A stretch of 64,000 bases of DNA from NCBI GenBank assembly GCA_002914805.1, contig JXTB01000283.1:404255-468254 (forward strand), given 5' to 3'. The stretch is from Parasponia andersonii (Eukaryota; Streptophyta; Magnoliopsida; Rosales; Cannabaceae). Of the stretch, positions 36,759 through 48,881 are shown one piece after another. A program made the position numbers and the translations under genes. The notes beneath the pieces were generated by a model. It was given only the letters and a program-made list of their open reading frames with translations, made no database searches and was not told the DNA's origin. Each line of letters opens with the position of its first letter. Position 1 is the stretch's first letter.

Positions 36759-37555
36759 TGATACGAACACTGCCAACTTGTAACGAAACCTAAAACAAGG
36801 ATGATGCCTAGGATCATTCTACAATCAGATTCGGATCGAAAATCTTGATCCAACACCTATAAAGAGATGTGAACCTTGGTATAAAGGAAGACGCCACAAT
36901 TAAGGATAGAAAACTCGATTGATAAGTGAAAGGATGAACGCCACAGAGAAATTTGATAAGTTCGAATAAGTTCTCAAAAAACTAAAGAGAGATTGCTCTT
37001 AATTTTAATGAATTATAATATGCTCTTATTGAATTAAAAGTATATAATATATAGGCCAAGGGCCACGAAATTTTAAGACTAAAAGCACCCTAAAAAAACA
37101 CCTAAGGCAACTTACCCAAAATCAGAAAATGAAAGTAGGAAATAACCCTAATAGCTAATCTAAATTCGTCCCTAATTACATGGTAAGCAATCTGATTTTA
37201 ATTCCTTAATTTTCAACCTATTACACACCACTAAAGAAAAGGAAACAAGCAAATAAATCGTTTTGAGAAACTGATAACTAAAATAGGAAAGTAAGCTATG
37301 ACTTGGCGTTCAAGTCTTTACATGTCATATTTCCCTTTCATATGCACCTATGGACTTTCTTGAACTTGAATCAAGCTTGTTAAGGCCTTAGAAATTCGTT
37401 CATCTCCATCAATGAGCCTCCACGTGCATGTTTGAACCCAAATCCGTTGAATCAGTCCACTTAACGTATTTTGGAATTTTTTTGCACGTGCTCTTGTAAC
37501 TTGAGCAATGAGAACTTGAATTGGCTCCTTTGTAACCGTACCTGGATTTGCATCA
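36759..37555 (-). mobile_element. 5' LTR of the gypsy element
   Basis: The 797-bp LTR runs from TGATACGAACACTGCC to GATTTGCATCA. It is followed by TGTAG, a degenerate partner of the left flank CATAG. Confidence 0.92.
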
Positions 37556-38349
37556 TGTAGGCAATTCAGTTGTCCCTCCAAGTTTAGTAGATGACACATG
37601 GGTGTCCCCTCCAAGTATGGGCTTAGGTGTCAGATAGGTTGTTAGGTATACTTAGTACCATCATCCTGGATTTCCACAGATGTGAGGATTAGAGCTCATG
37701 TGTATGTTTTGATTTGTGTCATGTGCATATGAATTAATAGTTTTGATTACATGACTTTATATATATGTGGATTTCTATTTTGGATTATATATATGTATGT
37801 TTTGGATCTAAACTAATTATGCAGAAATTTTCCATCACTAAAATATTTTCGATCGAGGTAACTATTTTTCCTACTGGATGTTGTATGCTCACCTCCTACC
37901 TTCCTTCTCAGGTGGTGTTCAGTGCGACCTTGGTGATCAAGAGGAGTAAGAGGTTATCGAGAACTGTAGTTCGTTGTCTTAGTAATACTTGAAGTGAGTT
38001 GTTATGATGTTTGGACTATTTGGGTTTTATTTTAGCATTGAACTCAGATAACTATTTTCCATTATGTGTGTGAACTTATGTATGTCATCTTGGCTTTGAT
38101 TTTGTTATGGATGATGATGATACTTGAACCTTATTTTCTTAACTACGTTTTTCGGTATTTATTCGATCTATATTTAATGGTATATCCAAACTGTAGAAGA
38201 GGTTCACGGGAATGAAATTCCAAATATTTTATTAAAATAGACTCTTTTATAAAATTAGAACTTTTTAGATACTTTTCAAATAAATCAAAGAATTTTCCAT
38301 CGTTATGAAATTCTCTTTCTGCCACTAGCCCATATTTTGGGTTACGACA

Positions 38350-39791
38350 GCTTCAATATCATATTCTATTACTAAATATCTACTCGAATGAATCTTCAAA
38401 TGTGGTTGCAAGCTTAACTTGTAGCCACACCTACCTCTTTCTTCTCATAATGTTACTATTAGCAGATTCACTATTCTCAGTTCTCATGCACTATTATTAG
38501 GAGCTTATAAGAGTTTTTTAATTTTATTTCTCACCTCTTTTTTCATTGTATTCATCTTTCTCATTTAAAATTTATGTTCTAAGTAATTGTAGATATGGTT
38601 ATTATTATACCATACTAATATTCTTTTTACTATTACATTATTGTTTTCATAATTATTATAAAATATTTTTTTTACTATTATTTTGTTCTGTTTACAATCC
38701 ATTTAAAAGTAAAAATAAAAAAGAAAACCAATTATTAAGATTGGAAATAACATTAAAAATGTACAAATAACAGAACCAAGTTAATTAAACTGAGAAATGG
38801 TGATTTTGTTAGATTAATTTTGTTTCTCCATTTTTTTATTGAAAATCTGCACCAACGTACAGTTCGGTGCATTATATAGGAAAAATGATGGGCGTCAAAT
38901 CACATATTCTCTTTTTGTCAGTTATTATTATTATTATTAGTTTGACCTTTACATTATATAGGAAGTGTTAAGGAGCAAACACACCACAACTATTATATAT
39001 GTTAGACCTACATGCAGATTTAATTTAAAAAGTGTCTCTATTTCTCTATTACTCTACTGTGGTACTAAGTACTATAGGCTCATTTAAGTCTCTTGGATTA
39101 TTCGAAGTGTCAATTCACATTTGAGGTTGTTAGATCAAAATTGGAATAGCAATTGAAAATTTATTACACGAGCAATAGGATGCAAGTTGATCATTAACTC
39201 ATTGTGCATGATAATGGGAACAGATGAAGAGGATAGTACTGTCACGGTGACATGTAGGAAAAGCATATATTTTGATCGAGGTGTGATTATCATAAAATAA
39301 ATAATCACATACGGACATGTCATCTGCTCCTCATTACATCCTTTTTTATGTAATATAGGGGAAGAAAAAATAGAAATTGAGAGGTAAGTATCAATATATA
39401 TAATAATTAACACAAATAATGATTATCATTAAGAGGTAAGCATCTCATCACTCTTATTCTCTTAACAAAAAAATTAAAACAAATCTTCTGTCTCATTATT
39501 TTTTGTGTTTCATTTTCTATTCGATGATCAGTAATTAGTTTATGCTATATCATACATCTTAATTAGATTTCAAATAAGTCGGATAAATTATAAAACTATT
39601 TTCTTTCTGTTTCTAATTTTAGGTAGTGTGATATAACTTAACTAATTCTACTACCTAGTGTGAAGGCAATAGAATAGTGAGTCGGCAGTCGCCGTACCCT
39701 TTTTATAATTAAAGGAAGGTGGGGCTATAAATATTATTCAAAATGTATATAAGGGTCTAAAAATGGGTAATAGCTAGAGGCAGATGAGGAG
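38350..39791. other. Intergenic region upstream of glycine-rich gene 2
   Basis: It begins with GCTTC, the right target-site duplication of LTR copy c. The rest is AT-rich, with an ATT microsatellite at about 38922-38938. Short open frames show no motif. Confidence 0.5.
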
Positions 39792-39999
39792 GACAGCATA
39801 AACACACTAAAAATTATAATGCTCATGAAGAAGATCATAGCATAGTACTAAAGCCCAGTGGCTTGTGTCTGCGTATTGGAGCACTGATCATCTGTGGGCA
39901 CCCACACCTTCTCTTTAGCATGCGCGTTTTATTCCTCATTCGCTCCCTATTTATAGTCTCCATTTCTTGCATTCTATAACGATATAACAACATCTCAAT
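39792..39999 (+). promoter_or_regulatory. Promoter region of glycine-rich gene 2
   Basis: GACAGCATAAACACAC at 39792-39807 is the gene 2 version of the motif shared by all three genes. A TATA-like TATTTATAG lies at 39948-39956, about 45 bases before the ATG. GCATGCGCG near 39919 is a weak counterpart of GCATGTGCTT in genes 1 and 3. Confidence 0.68.
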
Positions 40000-40950
40000 A
40001 TGGCTATCCATAGAGTTTCTAGTGTTGTTTTCTTTGTTTTACTAGGTTTAGTTATTTCTACTTCTGCGTCTAGAGCTCTTTTCGCCACTGAAAAGGCTCT
40101 TGACAGTGCTTTGACAGTTGGCTATGGCGGCGTCACTGCCGAACATGGCATAGGTGTGAGCATTGGTGACACTGGCGGTATCACTGGTGGTGCCGCAGGA
40201 TATGGAAGCGGGAGTGGTGGTGGAGAAGGCGGCGGTGCAGGCTCTGGAGCTGCTAGCGGACACGGAGGAGGTGGCGGTGGCGGCAACGGTGGAGGAGGCG
40301 GTGGTGGAGCTGGCGCTGCTGGCGGTAGTGGATATGGAAGCGGGGGCGGAGAAGGGAGTGGCGCGGGGTATGGTGCGGGTGGAGAGCACGGAGCTGGTTC
40401 TGGTGGCGGTGGTGGTGGAGGCAGCGGAGGCGGTGGCGGTGGTGGTGCTGGACATGGGGGAGAGCAGGGTGGTGGTTACGGTGGCGGTGAAGGAGGAGGT
40501 TCTGGCGGCGGGTATGGTGCAGGAGGAGCTTCCGGGCATGGTGGAGGTGGTGGAGGTGGGAGCGGTGGTGGAGGTGGAGCAGGTTCCGGTGCCGGAGGAG
40601 CACACGGAGGTGGTTACGGTGGTGGTGAAGGAGGAGGTTCTGGTGGCGGGTATGGAGCGGGAGGAGCTGCCGGCCATGGTGGAGGTGGTGGTGGTGGGAG
40701 TGGTGGTGGAGGTGGAGGTGGAGCAGGTTCCGGTGCCGGAGGAGCACATGGAGGGGGTCACGGTGGTGGTGAAGGAGCAGGTTCAGGTAATGGTGGCGGT
40801 GCTGGTGGCCAAGGTGGAGGAGGTGGTGGTGGTTCTGGTGGTGGCGGTGGCGGTGGTTATGCGGCTGGTGGAGCTGGACAAGGTACTGGTTACGGAGTAG
40901 GTGCTGGAAGCGGCGAAGGTGCTGGCCATGGTGGGGGTTATTCCCCTTGA
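40000..40950 (+). CDS. Secreted glycine-rich protein 2 (cell-wall GRP type)
   Basis: The intronless frame encodes 316 residues from an ATG at 40000, with a signal peptide to about residue 23 (core VVFFVLLGLVIS). SRALFATE (24-31) parallels TRALLTYE in gene 3. An acidic and less glycine-rich linker (residues 30-60, with AEHG at 47-50) precedes the long glycine domain, which ends GGGYSP. Residues about 157-255 contain a 46- to 48-residue unit in tandem (HGGGYGGGEGGG... GSGAGGA); the DNA units start at 40471 and 40609, with a third near 40753. The family role is structural, in the cell wall, by analogy with GRP1.8-type proteins. It is the most divergent of the three paralogues, but synteny and the upstream motif support common origin. 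Very long antisense and alternate-frame open stretches over it are by-products of GGN codons. Confidence 0.92.
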   Translation: MAIHRVSSVVFFVLLGLVISTSASRALFATEKALDSALTVGYGGVTAEHGIGVSIGDTGGITGGAAGYGSGSGGGEGGGAGSGAASGHGGGGGGGNGGGGGGGAGAAGGSGYGSGGGEGSGAGYGAGGEHGAGSGGGGGGGSGGGGGGGAGHGGEQGGGYGGGEGGGSGGGYGAGGASGHGGGGGGGSGGGGGAGSGAGGAHGGGYGGGEGGGSGGGYGAGGAAGHGGGGGGGSGGGGGGGAGSGAGGAHGGGHGGGEGAGSGNGGGAGGQGGGGGGGSGGGGGGGYAAGGAGQGTGYGVGAGSGEGAGHGGGYSP

Positions 40951-43299
40951 AGAGTTCTACCAACATATTAAATATTACTTGTTTCATCATGATCACTATA
41001 TCTACAAGGGAATCTCTCTTCTTACCTATACTAATATTGGCAAAATAGCATTCATTTAGGTAAGAATCAAATATATGTTCAATATAAGTTACGAAGTTAT
41101 TGTAAAATAAGTGAAAAAAAGGAAAGTAATGCATGAATTGCATGCTCCGGGACGTAAGTTGTACCATAATATGACCTCATTTATCATAGTTTACTTCTGC
41201 TGCTGTTTACATATATATTAATAAAGGATTGTGCTTTAGCTAGTTACGTAAGCCGCACCTATTTCTCTACTTGTGCAACCTAGCCACGATTTTATAACCA
41301 TGAGGATAATAGTAAATGCTAGAGTAGTAAATGCCCTTTCTTCGCCACCCCAAAGATCGTACGGCTACCAAATGGATCATAGATTATAAATCGTACGGCT
41401 ACCAAATAGTAAGTAGAGAGAAGTATATTATTATTTTGCTCTAACAAATAGAGAATTATAATAATGTATTCTGACTTAGGGTCCAACGGTCCCCTCCTTC
41501 TCTTTTCGGAGCTCACATGTCCTTTTCTCTCTCTCTTTCTCTATTTTTCCTTCTTCCTCGGCCATGCCTGTTCAATGGCCCTTGAAGACCTCATACACTC
41601 CAAAATTTATTCTACTCTCGAATGCTCTTCTTCTTCGGTGATCACCATTTCAAACGCGGCTCTGACTGTCCTTCCGTCAGATAGATGCCACTGAGTACTC
41701 TCAGCCTCTCCATTTTTAGTCTCTTAGAAGATCGTCCATCTCTTTTCCTCATGCTCATTATGAATCATCATTTATTTCCTTCTTCAATTTCATATTTGTC
41801 TTGTGATGATTTCTGATCGTATTTTATATTCCTTCGGCTCTTTGCGACCGAGCTTGGTATAACTTACACTTTGAAGGTCCCATCTATGTCTGTTATTTCG
41901 GTATTGTAATTGTTATTAACTGTAATATTCTTCATAGTTCATACAGGTGGAAGCTTTTGTTACTACGTCGACTTAAAATGAGGGAAAATTAATTTAGAAG
42001 AAATTTGAAGTGAAAACACTAACGTCTAAAACAGGTTGTTAATGGCATCTTAAATTTTTTGTACAGATGCTTTTTATTTGAAAAATATATTTCTCCTTTG
42101 TAATGGTTATACCGTGAACAATCAAATAGTTTGTGAGCTAGACATAGAGAATATTTAGGTGAATTTTGATTAGTCCGTTCAGTCTTTTGAATACTGTATT
42201 ACTTTTTAAATTTCCTGCATTAATTAACCAAGAGAAATCTTGCGCTTCGGCTAAACTACAAGCAATGAGCGAACATAGCAACTCATGAGGGTGCTCTTTG
42301 AAAAATACTTGGTCTTTAATCATGGGTCACTCCTTGGAAATACCTGGTCGTTATGGTCGCTCTTTGTAAATAAAAATCGTTTTAAAGCGAATTTTGAGTC
42401 GTATTGAGAAAATTCAAATTCTGAACTATAAATTTCAAATCAAAATTTACTTTTAAAAAATTGAAATTCTAAAATAGTTTGTGAAAATTGATAAATTTGC
42501 ATCGATTAGTGAAAATTTTTTCATTATAATTTAATACGACCAAGAACAATGTCACATAGTTGATGATTAAAGTGCCCATAATTACACCTCAAATATTGCC
42601 ACACTTTCAAATTTATTAAAATTGAACTGATTTGTTTTAATCAGCTAAAAGTTATATTAATTTAATTAAGATCACTAAGAATAATGTTCATATAGACCAT
42701 AGTACATGTAATTATACAATTCGTATTGTCACATATGCATGTTCAAATTACATTAAAATTTGATAAATTTGCTTTATATAGTCGAAAATCACATTAATTT
42801 GCATCTAGAATGAAGAGAGATGATAAAATGATTATGATCTTGCTGCAATTCAAAGTTTTTAAACAAGTTCAGATAATTTTTGGACCAAAAAATGATTTAG
42901 ATATGAAAAATAGAGGTTCTATGAGCAATATAATGTAGAGCGACCACAAATTACATAGAGCGACCCAACGATCGCTCCTTTTATTTCTGGTTCTCTCTTT
43001 GCCCGAAAAAATTAGAGGGTCACTCTTTCAAAATATACTTGGTCGTTATACGGTAACTCCTGGTAAATATTGGGCTGCTAAAATAACGATAATGAGCCCT
43101 TTGCTAAAATAACGATAATGAGCCCTCTTTGTATAGGCAAAGGTGATTTTAATTTCCTAATTTCGTGAATATGAAACTACATAATAAATATAATATAATA
43201 TTGAGATTGAGTGACTACAAAAATCTAGTAATTATCTCTTCTTCATGAGCTAGTTACCTTTTTTTGGAGATTAAGCAGGTCAAGTATTCGTGGTTATAA
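40951..43299. other. 3' flank of gene 2 and intergenic DNA
   Basis: CTCTTCTTACC near 41018 recalls the gene 1 3' flank. CGTACGGCTACCAAAT occurs twice near 41358-41406. A CT-rich stretch lies at 41500-41580. Two similar blocks (CTTTGAAAAATACTTGGTC near 42296 and CTTTCAAAATATACTTGGTC near 43024), in direct orientation, suggest an unclassified repeat. A 26-bp tandem (CTAAAATAACGATAATGAGC) lies near 43077-43125. No gene was recognised. Confidence 0.45.
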
Positions 43300-43910
43300 C
43301 ACCACTGGGTGTTACCTAAAAGTGCTAGCTTGGGCATTATAATCTCCCTCCGTTAATGGCCTAACGTCCTCGCTAAGGGGGTCTACATTCAATAGTCTAT
43401 ATATAACCTCTATGAGTAGGGTCCACATTCACCACGATTCCGACCCATGGCAACCTTCTAAGGCCCACACAAGTATGGAGTGGGTCAGCTCGGATACCAA
43501 ATATAAAACTACTAGGCCAGATCCAAAAATGCTTACTAGAAGATACTTTAGGGCTCATAGACCGCAACTTAAATACCCGTGATGATCTTTCTAGAGCATA
43601 TCTGATATAGGACTTGGAACGTTACAATCTCCCCCTATTAAGGGCCTAGCGTCCTCACTAGGGAGTTCATATTCAATAGCCCACGTATAACCCCTATAGA
43701 TGAGGTCTATATTCACTACAACTCCAGCCCGTGGTAGCCTTCCAAGGTCCGCACAGGTATGGATTGGGTTGACTCATACCAAATATAATATCACTATGTT
43801 TCACTCAAAAGTGCTAACTTAAAACTATTTTGGGGCTCATAAACCACTACTTAAATACCTATTATGATCTTTGTAAATCAAGTCTGATGTTAGACTTGAG
43901 GCGTTATAGT
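43300..43910. repeat. Tandem repeat, about 285-bp unit x 2 plus partial
   Basis: The block GGCCTAACGTCCTCGCTAAGG (from about 43358) recurs as GGCCTAGCGTCCTCACTAGGG (from about 43643), with matching text after each (ATTCAATAG, TATAACC, GGATACCAAATATAA). GGGCTCATAGACC near 43551 recurs near 43829. The units have clearly diverged. It is noncoding and appears to be a dispersed plant repeat that often occurs in tandem. Confidence 0.75.
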
Positions 43911-44814
43911 GGTAGTCAAAAAAAACAGCACAGCATAAAGCATTTGAATGAATATGCTACTTTTTCATTAATAAGTCATGTAAATCGTCGTAGACTGATA
44001 TTGCTTTTTCATTAAAAATGTAAATCAACATAGACTACATCCCTATGTTAAAAAGTTATGTTCAAAAGTGCAATTCATCGTATGTTAATTTACTTTTATG
44101 TTCAAAATATAAAACCCCTCAATATTTATAGATTTACTTCTTTGCTAAAAAATGTAAGCCGTTAATTATATCATATTGGAAACATCATATGATGTCTAAA
44201 ACTCCATACATGATGTTCTCTCTCTAAAACTCTATCTTTTTCCTCAATAACTTTTCTATCGTGACCTCTATCTCACCGGAAAGGGAGATTAAAAAGTATC
44301 TCGCTCTCTGATAGGACTATTCTAGTTTTTTTTTTTAACTTTTCTTTCATTTATCCTTCCATTTGTATGAAATTCTTATTTCCATTGATTTATTCTTATA
44401 GAGGTTTTTTCCTAGCAGATTTTAGATCTATATAGGTTTTTTTTTTTTGTTTATTATCTTACTAGATTTTAGATATGTGTAGGTTTTGTTTCTTTTTCTT
44501 TTCTCTTTTATATTTTTTTCTCCAAATATGAATCTTCTTTGATCCCAATCTAGAAATCCTATGAAGGCACCACACGGCTCACAAAAATAGAGTCCATCTG
44601 GGTTGGTACTATACTTCAAAATGATGAAAATATACATCTTCTATTGCATCTTTATGATTCAGTGTCCATGGGAATTGACTTTAAAAATGTTCTTAAGTAT
44701 GATATATGAATTCTTCTATTAGTACATCTAGTAATACAACTAGTTATACAAAACTTTGTTAAGAAAAACTGGTAGAGATTCTTATTATTTTATCTAACTT
44801 TTTGGAAATAGAGT
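43911..44814. other. Intergenic DNA
   Basis: AT-rich with poly-T runs near 44329 and 44441-44451. A 69-codon minus-strand frame at 44428-44637 has no recognisable motif. Confidence 0.4.
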
Positions 44815-46842
44815 TGTCACGATTGAAAATCCATGTCTGTCACTTTTAGTAATTTAAAGTTTAAATAGTGATAAAAAGTGATTTTTACAAAATTTTAGAA
44901 AATTGAGTACTTGAGTTTAAAAATTTTACTCCTCACAAATAAGAAAAATTCAACTTAGGAAATCTCTCATTAACATAAATTTTCAAGAAAATACTCCACT
45001 CAAAGTTTAGAGGAATTCCAAATAATTTATTTAGAAACTTTTCATTAATTTTAATTTTTCAAGGAAACCTATCATTTAAAGTTTGGATTGAAAATCTAAT
45101 TAATTAATTTAGAAACATTTTTAAGTTCATCACATTAAAAAAAAATATGAGTCAAATTAAACCTTAGGTCCAATATCCAAATAATCTACATAAAATCATT
45201 TGTTTTTCTAAGTATTTAATTTAATAGTAAAATGATCCTTATACATCCACTTAGTAATATACTACTGCTAGCTAAATAAATTTAACTTAGAAAAGAAAAG
45301 ATGATATAGAATACAAATCATCCAATGAAGAGGATTTGAAATTGCAAGCATATGCCAAACATGCTTGCCAAGCTACCAAAAAAATTATCACAAATTAGAC
45401 CAACACCTGAAAAGGAAGGAAGTACGAGGTGAACACCTGAATGCTGAATAGAAATTCAATTACCTTTTTAAGTTGATACAATTTTTACCGAACTTGCATG
45501 GTTAATATTTTTTCCAAAATCCATTTATAAATCAAATTTATAAAATAATTGGTATCGAGAATGATCACATATTCAAAACTAAAATCAGAAATCGTAAGAT
45601 TATACATATCATAAGTCAACCCATCCCATGAGCTTACACCATTTCATCACGAACTAGAGTAACTCGTACTACGTGTACTAAGTACTCTCTATCTGATATC
45701 TATCTTAGAGGACCAGAGAGACACCTATGTATCTAAGCCTACCGAACCAAAAGGACAACTGAATACCTACACCTACCCGGTGGGAGTAATCAGAAAAACT
45801 TCGCGTGACTTTACAGGCTATCACCGAAGATAGGTATACTAGTCTACCTACTACAACACCACGATGCCTAAGATGAATCTCATATGTGATCCTATGGTAT
45901 GTACAAAATCTAACAAGATATATGTAATAACCATGCAGAATATAACTAAACAATATTTTAAAACTCCACTTGATATTATTCTTAAATTTAATATACCTTA
46001 GATAGAAAATCCACTAAATCACCCCAATTTCATGATTTTATAAATACGCATAGAAGTCACACAGTCCAATTCTATAATAATCCAATATTTTCTAATAGTT
46101 CATTAAAGAATTGTTTAATTCACAATTTTTCACAAAATAGTCATAATATAAATTTTAAATTAAATTATATATAAAACCATGTAATTGAACCCTTACATCA
46201 ATCAAGCATCTAAATAGCGTTATGGTGTTACGGAGGATGTTTGACATTGTTTGGGTGTCATTTTTACATCTTTGATCGATAAGTTTGAAAATTCGATTCT
46301 TAATCAGAGCTTCAGATTGTTAAACAGACTTCACCGTTGAATTCAGAACACCTAAAAATACTAGGTTATACATATAATTTGATCGATTTGGGTTCGGACC
46401 AAACCCGGGCCCACGATATATAAAACAAGACAAAATTGGTGCCGTCAAATTTCGTCTTTCATGTTGATCACCAAATATAGTCAATATATATTAAAATTTT
46501 TGTTTTCATGAGTATATCGCAAATATGAGTTTTATTTTACGATCTAACGGTCGGATTGAAAAATTTAAATACAAAGCTAAAATAACTCAAAATTAGAAAA
46601 AATGGCAAAATTCAATACAGGGCATATTGAGTCAAGATATATATACCACATGGAAGATCGTGACGAGATGAGTTAAATAGGACTAATTTCACGGTAAATG
46701 GATGCTGGAATTGGTGTCAATGCCGAGAAATGTCTAGTACTTTAGTCCTTAATTTTCAAAAATCACTTCAGTTTAATCCAAATTTGAATTTTGTTTTTAG
46801 TTAATAGACCAAGATATCCTTACTAAAATTAGGAATTTTACA
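44815..46842 (-). mobile_element. 3' LTR of the large non-coding element
   Basis: The plus strand starts TGTCACGATTGAAAATC and ends GGAATTTTACA, 2028 bp. It matches 51523-53382 nearly throughout (for example GAAGAGGATTTGAAATT and CATATGCCAAAC), and also matches the family copies a to c. Confidence 0.8.
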
Positions 46843-48858
46843 TCCTTCTTCCTTAAAAAAATTTCATCCTAAAATTCAAACACGATAAGAGTATAAATAA
46901 AATAACAAGAGATAACAATCAAAAGAGAATAAACTACTAGTTATAGTGTGTAAGAGTATCGAATCTAACACTAATTATATCAAGAAGTGTGAAATATATA
47001 ATTTGTACCTAGTGTTTTGACTCTGCCAACATTCCATTGTCACACGAAGTTACATGATAGGAATGTACACAGCGAGACATAGAATCGCAAAATGATTCAC
47101 CAGTTGGTCTATGACATCGACATAGGAGATTAGAAATGATGACCCTAAATTAGTAATTATTTGTAGAAGCAATAGCATTAATTAAGACTAGAAGTCAAAA
47201 AATCAATACTTCTATAATCATAATAATGATTGTTAGGCACTAATACGGTATAATGGACCCAATGTTAGGAATGTACAATAACATCCCTAGATTACACCAG
47301 ATCAATAATACATTAGGACTATTCCATTTGTCTACAGTTAAACTTGGTCCTAAATAATCACCGAGTCCAAGACTCTAATAAGATTCTCATTAACACAAGA
47401 TAATACTCAACAAGGTTTCAAATGGAAATATATACACATGTGTTACACCACACACAAGATAGACAAGTTTAAAAGTCAAAAACGATAATAAGAGTTCAAT
47501 GACATAAATTATTTACTGTTTTTCATAACGAGTGAGAAATAATCATGCACACAAATTATTTCTAGTCAAAAATAAGACTAAAACAACCATAATAAGAATT
47601 ATCAACATAGAAGTACCTAGAATAACGGATATCAATAAGTAAACTACTACAATCCAAGCATACAAAATGCAAAAATCCACAGAACAAATATTGTCTAAAT
47701 ACTTCTCAAGTCTTTTACCCAAGGTGATACTATATTGTAATAACTTATATCATAATTAATTCATAGACTCTTCAAGTTGCTTTACCCAACATAGGATTAT
47801 AATAATAATTTTAAGTCATTACTTACCTCCAAAGACCTTCTAAGTCTTTGATACTAGAAAAAGTCATATAGAAATGACTCAATACCCAATATACAAATAA
47901 AACTATTAGCAATACTTCAATGCCCCAGAAATAAGGTTCAAAAGAATAGGCTGTCTCTACAACGACACATGTCTCTCATATAATCTCATTTCATTTTCAA
48001 ATCAAAAATAATTTTGAAAATAGTTTTGAAAACAAGTAACACAAATATCAAGGGCATATAGGACTACTACATTAGTTCACAATAAGGTTTCACCTTAGCA
48101 TATTGCAAACAAAATATGAACTCTAAGTATTCCTTTTTAAAATATAATGGCAAGAGTTCAACAACTCCCTAGACATATCCATGAGTAACTGATCTCAAAT
48201 ATCATCAATTATACTACAATTATGATGTTGTGATCCAACTCAAATCGAGTAATGAGTTACAAGTTGAATTCGATACCAATGAACTCAATGATGACTATTC
48301 TATAATAGATTATAACTATAGTCTCCAAAGTCAGTATAAGTAAAATATCATAAATAATACTCACTCATTTACACCAAGAAGGCATATAAGATTGAATCTT
48401 ATCATTATCAATCAATCTATTTCATATGTAACACACGAATTCCACTTACTAAGCTAAGTAAGTAGGACAACAAGAAGTTTCTTGCTTGATACATAACTTA
48501 CTAATTAAACTATCAAGTACTTTAAATATGTCAACTTCTTTTAAATCATAGTTATACACAACAGAAGTTCTTTTAAAATTTCAAACTTTTCTATAATTTC
48601 AAACACGTCTTTCTAAGATATTCAAAGCATATCTTCTTTTTGTTGGCAAATCACAATATGTGAATAATTTTCCATAATTATTATTAATGTAAAACTTTAA
48701 GTAATACACTAGTGAGGGTTTCTTTAGGTTTTATAACTTTAAGGTACTATACTCTGACAACTTTATTAAAAACAGTTTTTAAAGGCATTTTAACAATTAA
48801 AAAAAAAACTTATAAAATATTTTGGAAAATAATAGAGTTTGTTAAGTATAAACCTTTT

Positions 48859-48881
48859 TATTATTATTATTATTATTATTA
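48859..48881. repeat. (TTA)n microsatellite
   Basis: Uninterrupted TTA/ATT run inside the internal region of the large element. Confidence 0.85.

Larger units (their letters stand above)
32464..37555 (-). mobile_element. Ty3/gypsy element, internal-deletion derivative
   Basis: Two 797-bp LTRs flank gag, protease, a deleted RT and RNase H on the minus strand. No integrase or chromodomain is present. The total length is 5092 bp, short for a gypsy element. The LTRs have diverged clearly: I count about a dozen differences in the first ~115 bases. It inserted into LTR copy c, with 5-bp flanks CATAG and TGTAG. The style of gag and the pol tail running into the LTR suggest a chromovirus-like lineage, not resolved further. 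Confidence 0.92.
31098..38349 (+). mobile_element. Solo LTR copy c, TGTAA family, interrupted by a gypsy element
   Basis: The LTR occupies 31098-32463 and 37556-38349 (about 2.16 kb without the insert). It starts CGTAAAAGCCCGGAATT and ends TTTTGGGTTACGACA. The flanking bases GCTTC at 31093-31097 and GCTTC at 38350-38354 form a perfect 5-bp target-site duplication. This shows that one LTR-bounded unit inserted here and that both halves belong together. Copy b read in reverse supplies the uninterrupted sequence across the gypsy insertion point. Confidence 0.82.

Noticed and set aside
28267-38349. Copies b and c as arms of one giant foldback element with TGTCAC ends
   Set aside because: Copy c has its own perfect GCTTC target duplication around both its ends, so it is an independent insertion.
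40253-41167. 304-codon minus-strand frame and similar long frames antisense or out of frame to all three glycine-rich genes
   Set aside because: GGN-rich DNA lacks stop codons in several frames. The products are His/Arg/Leu- or Thr/Ser-rich low-complexity strings with no signal or domain, while the glycine frame has a signal peptide, TATA box and paralogues.
43300-43910. CRISPR-like array
   Set aside because: The repeats are long, diverged and directly adjacent, with no unique spacers, in a plant genome.
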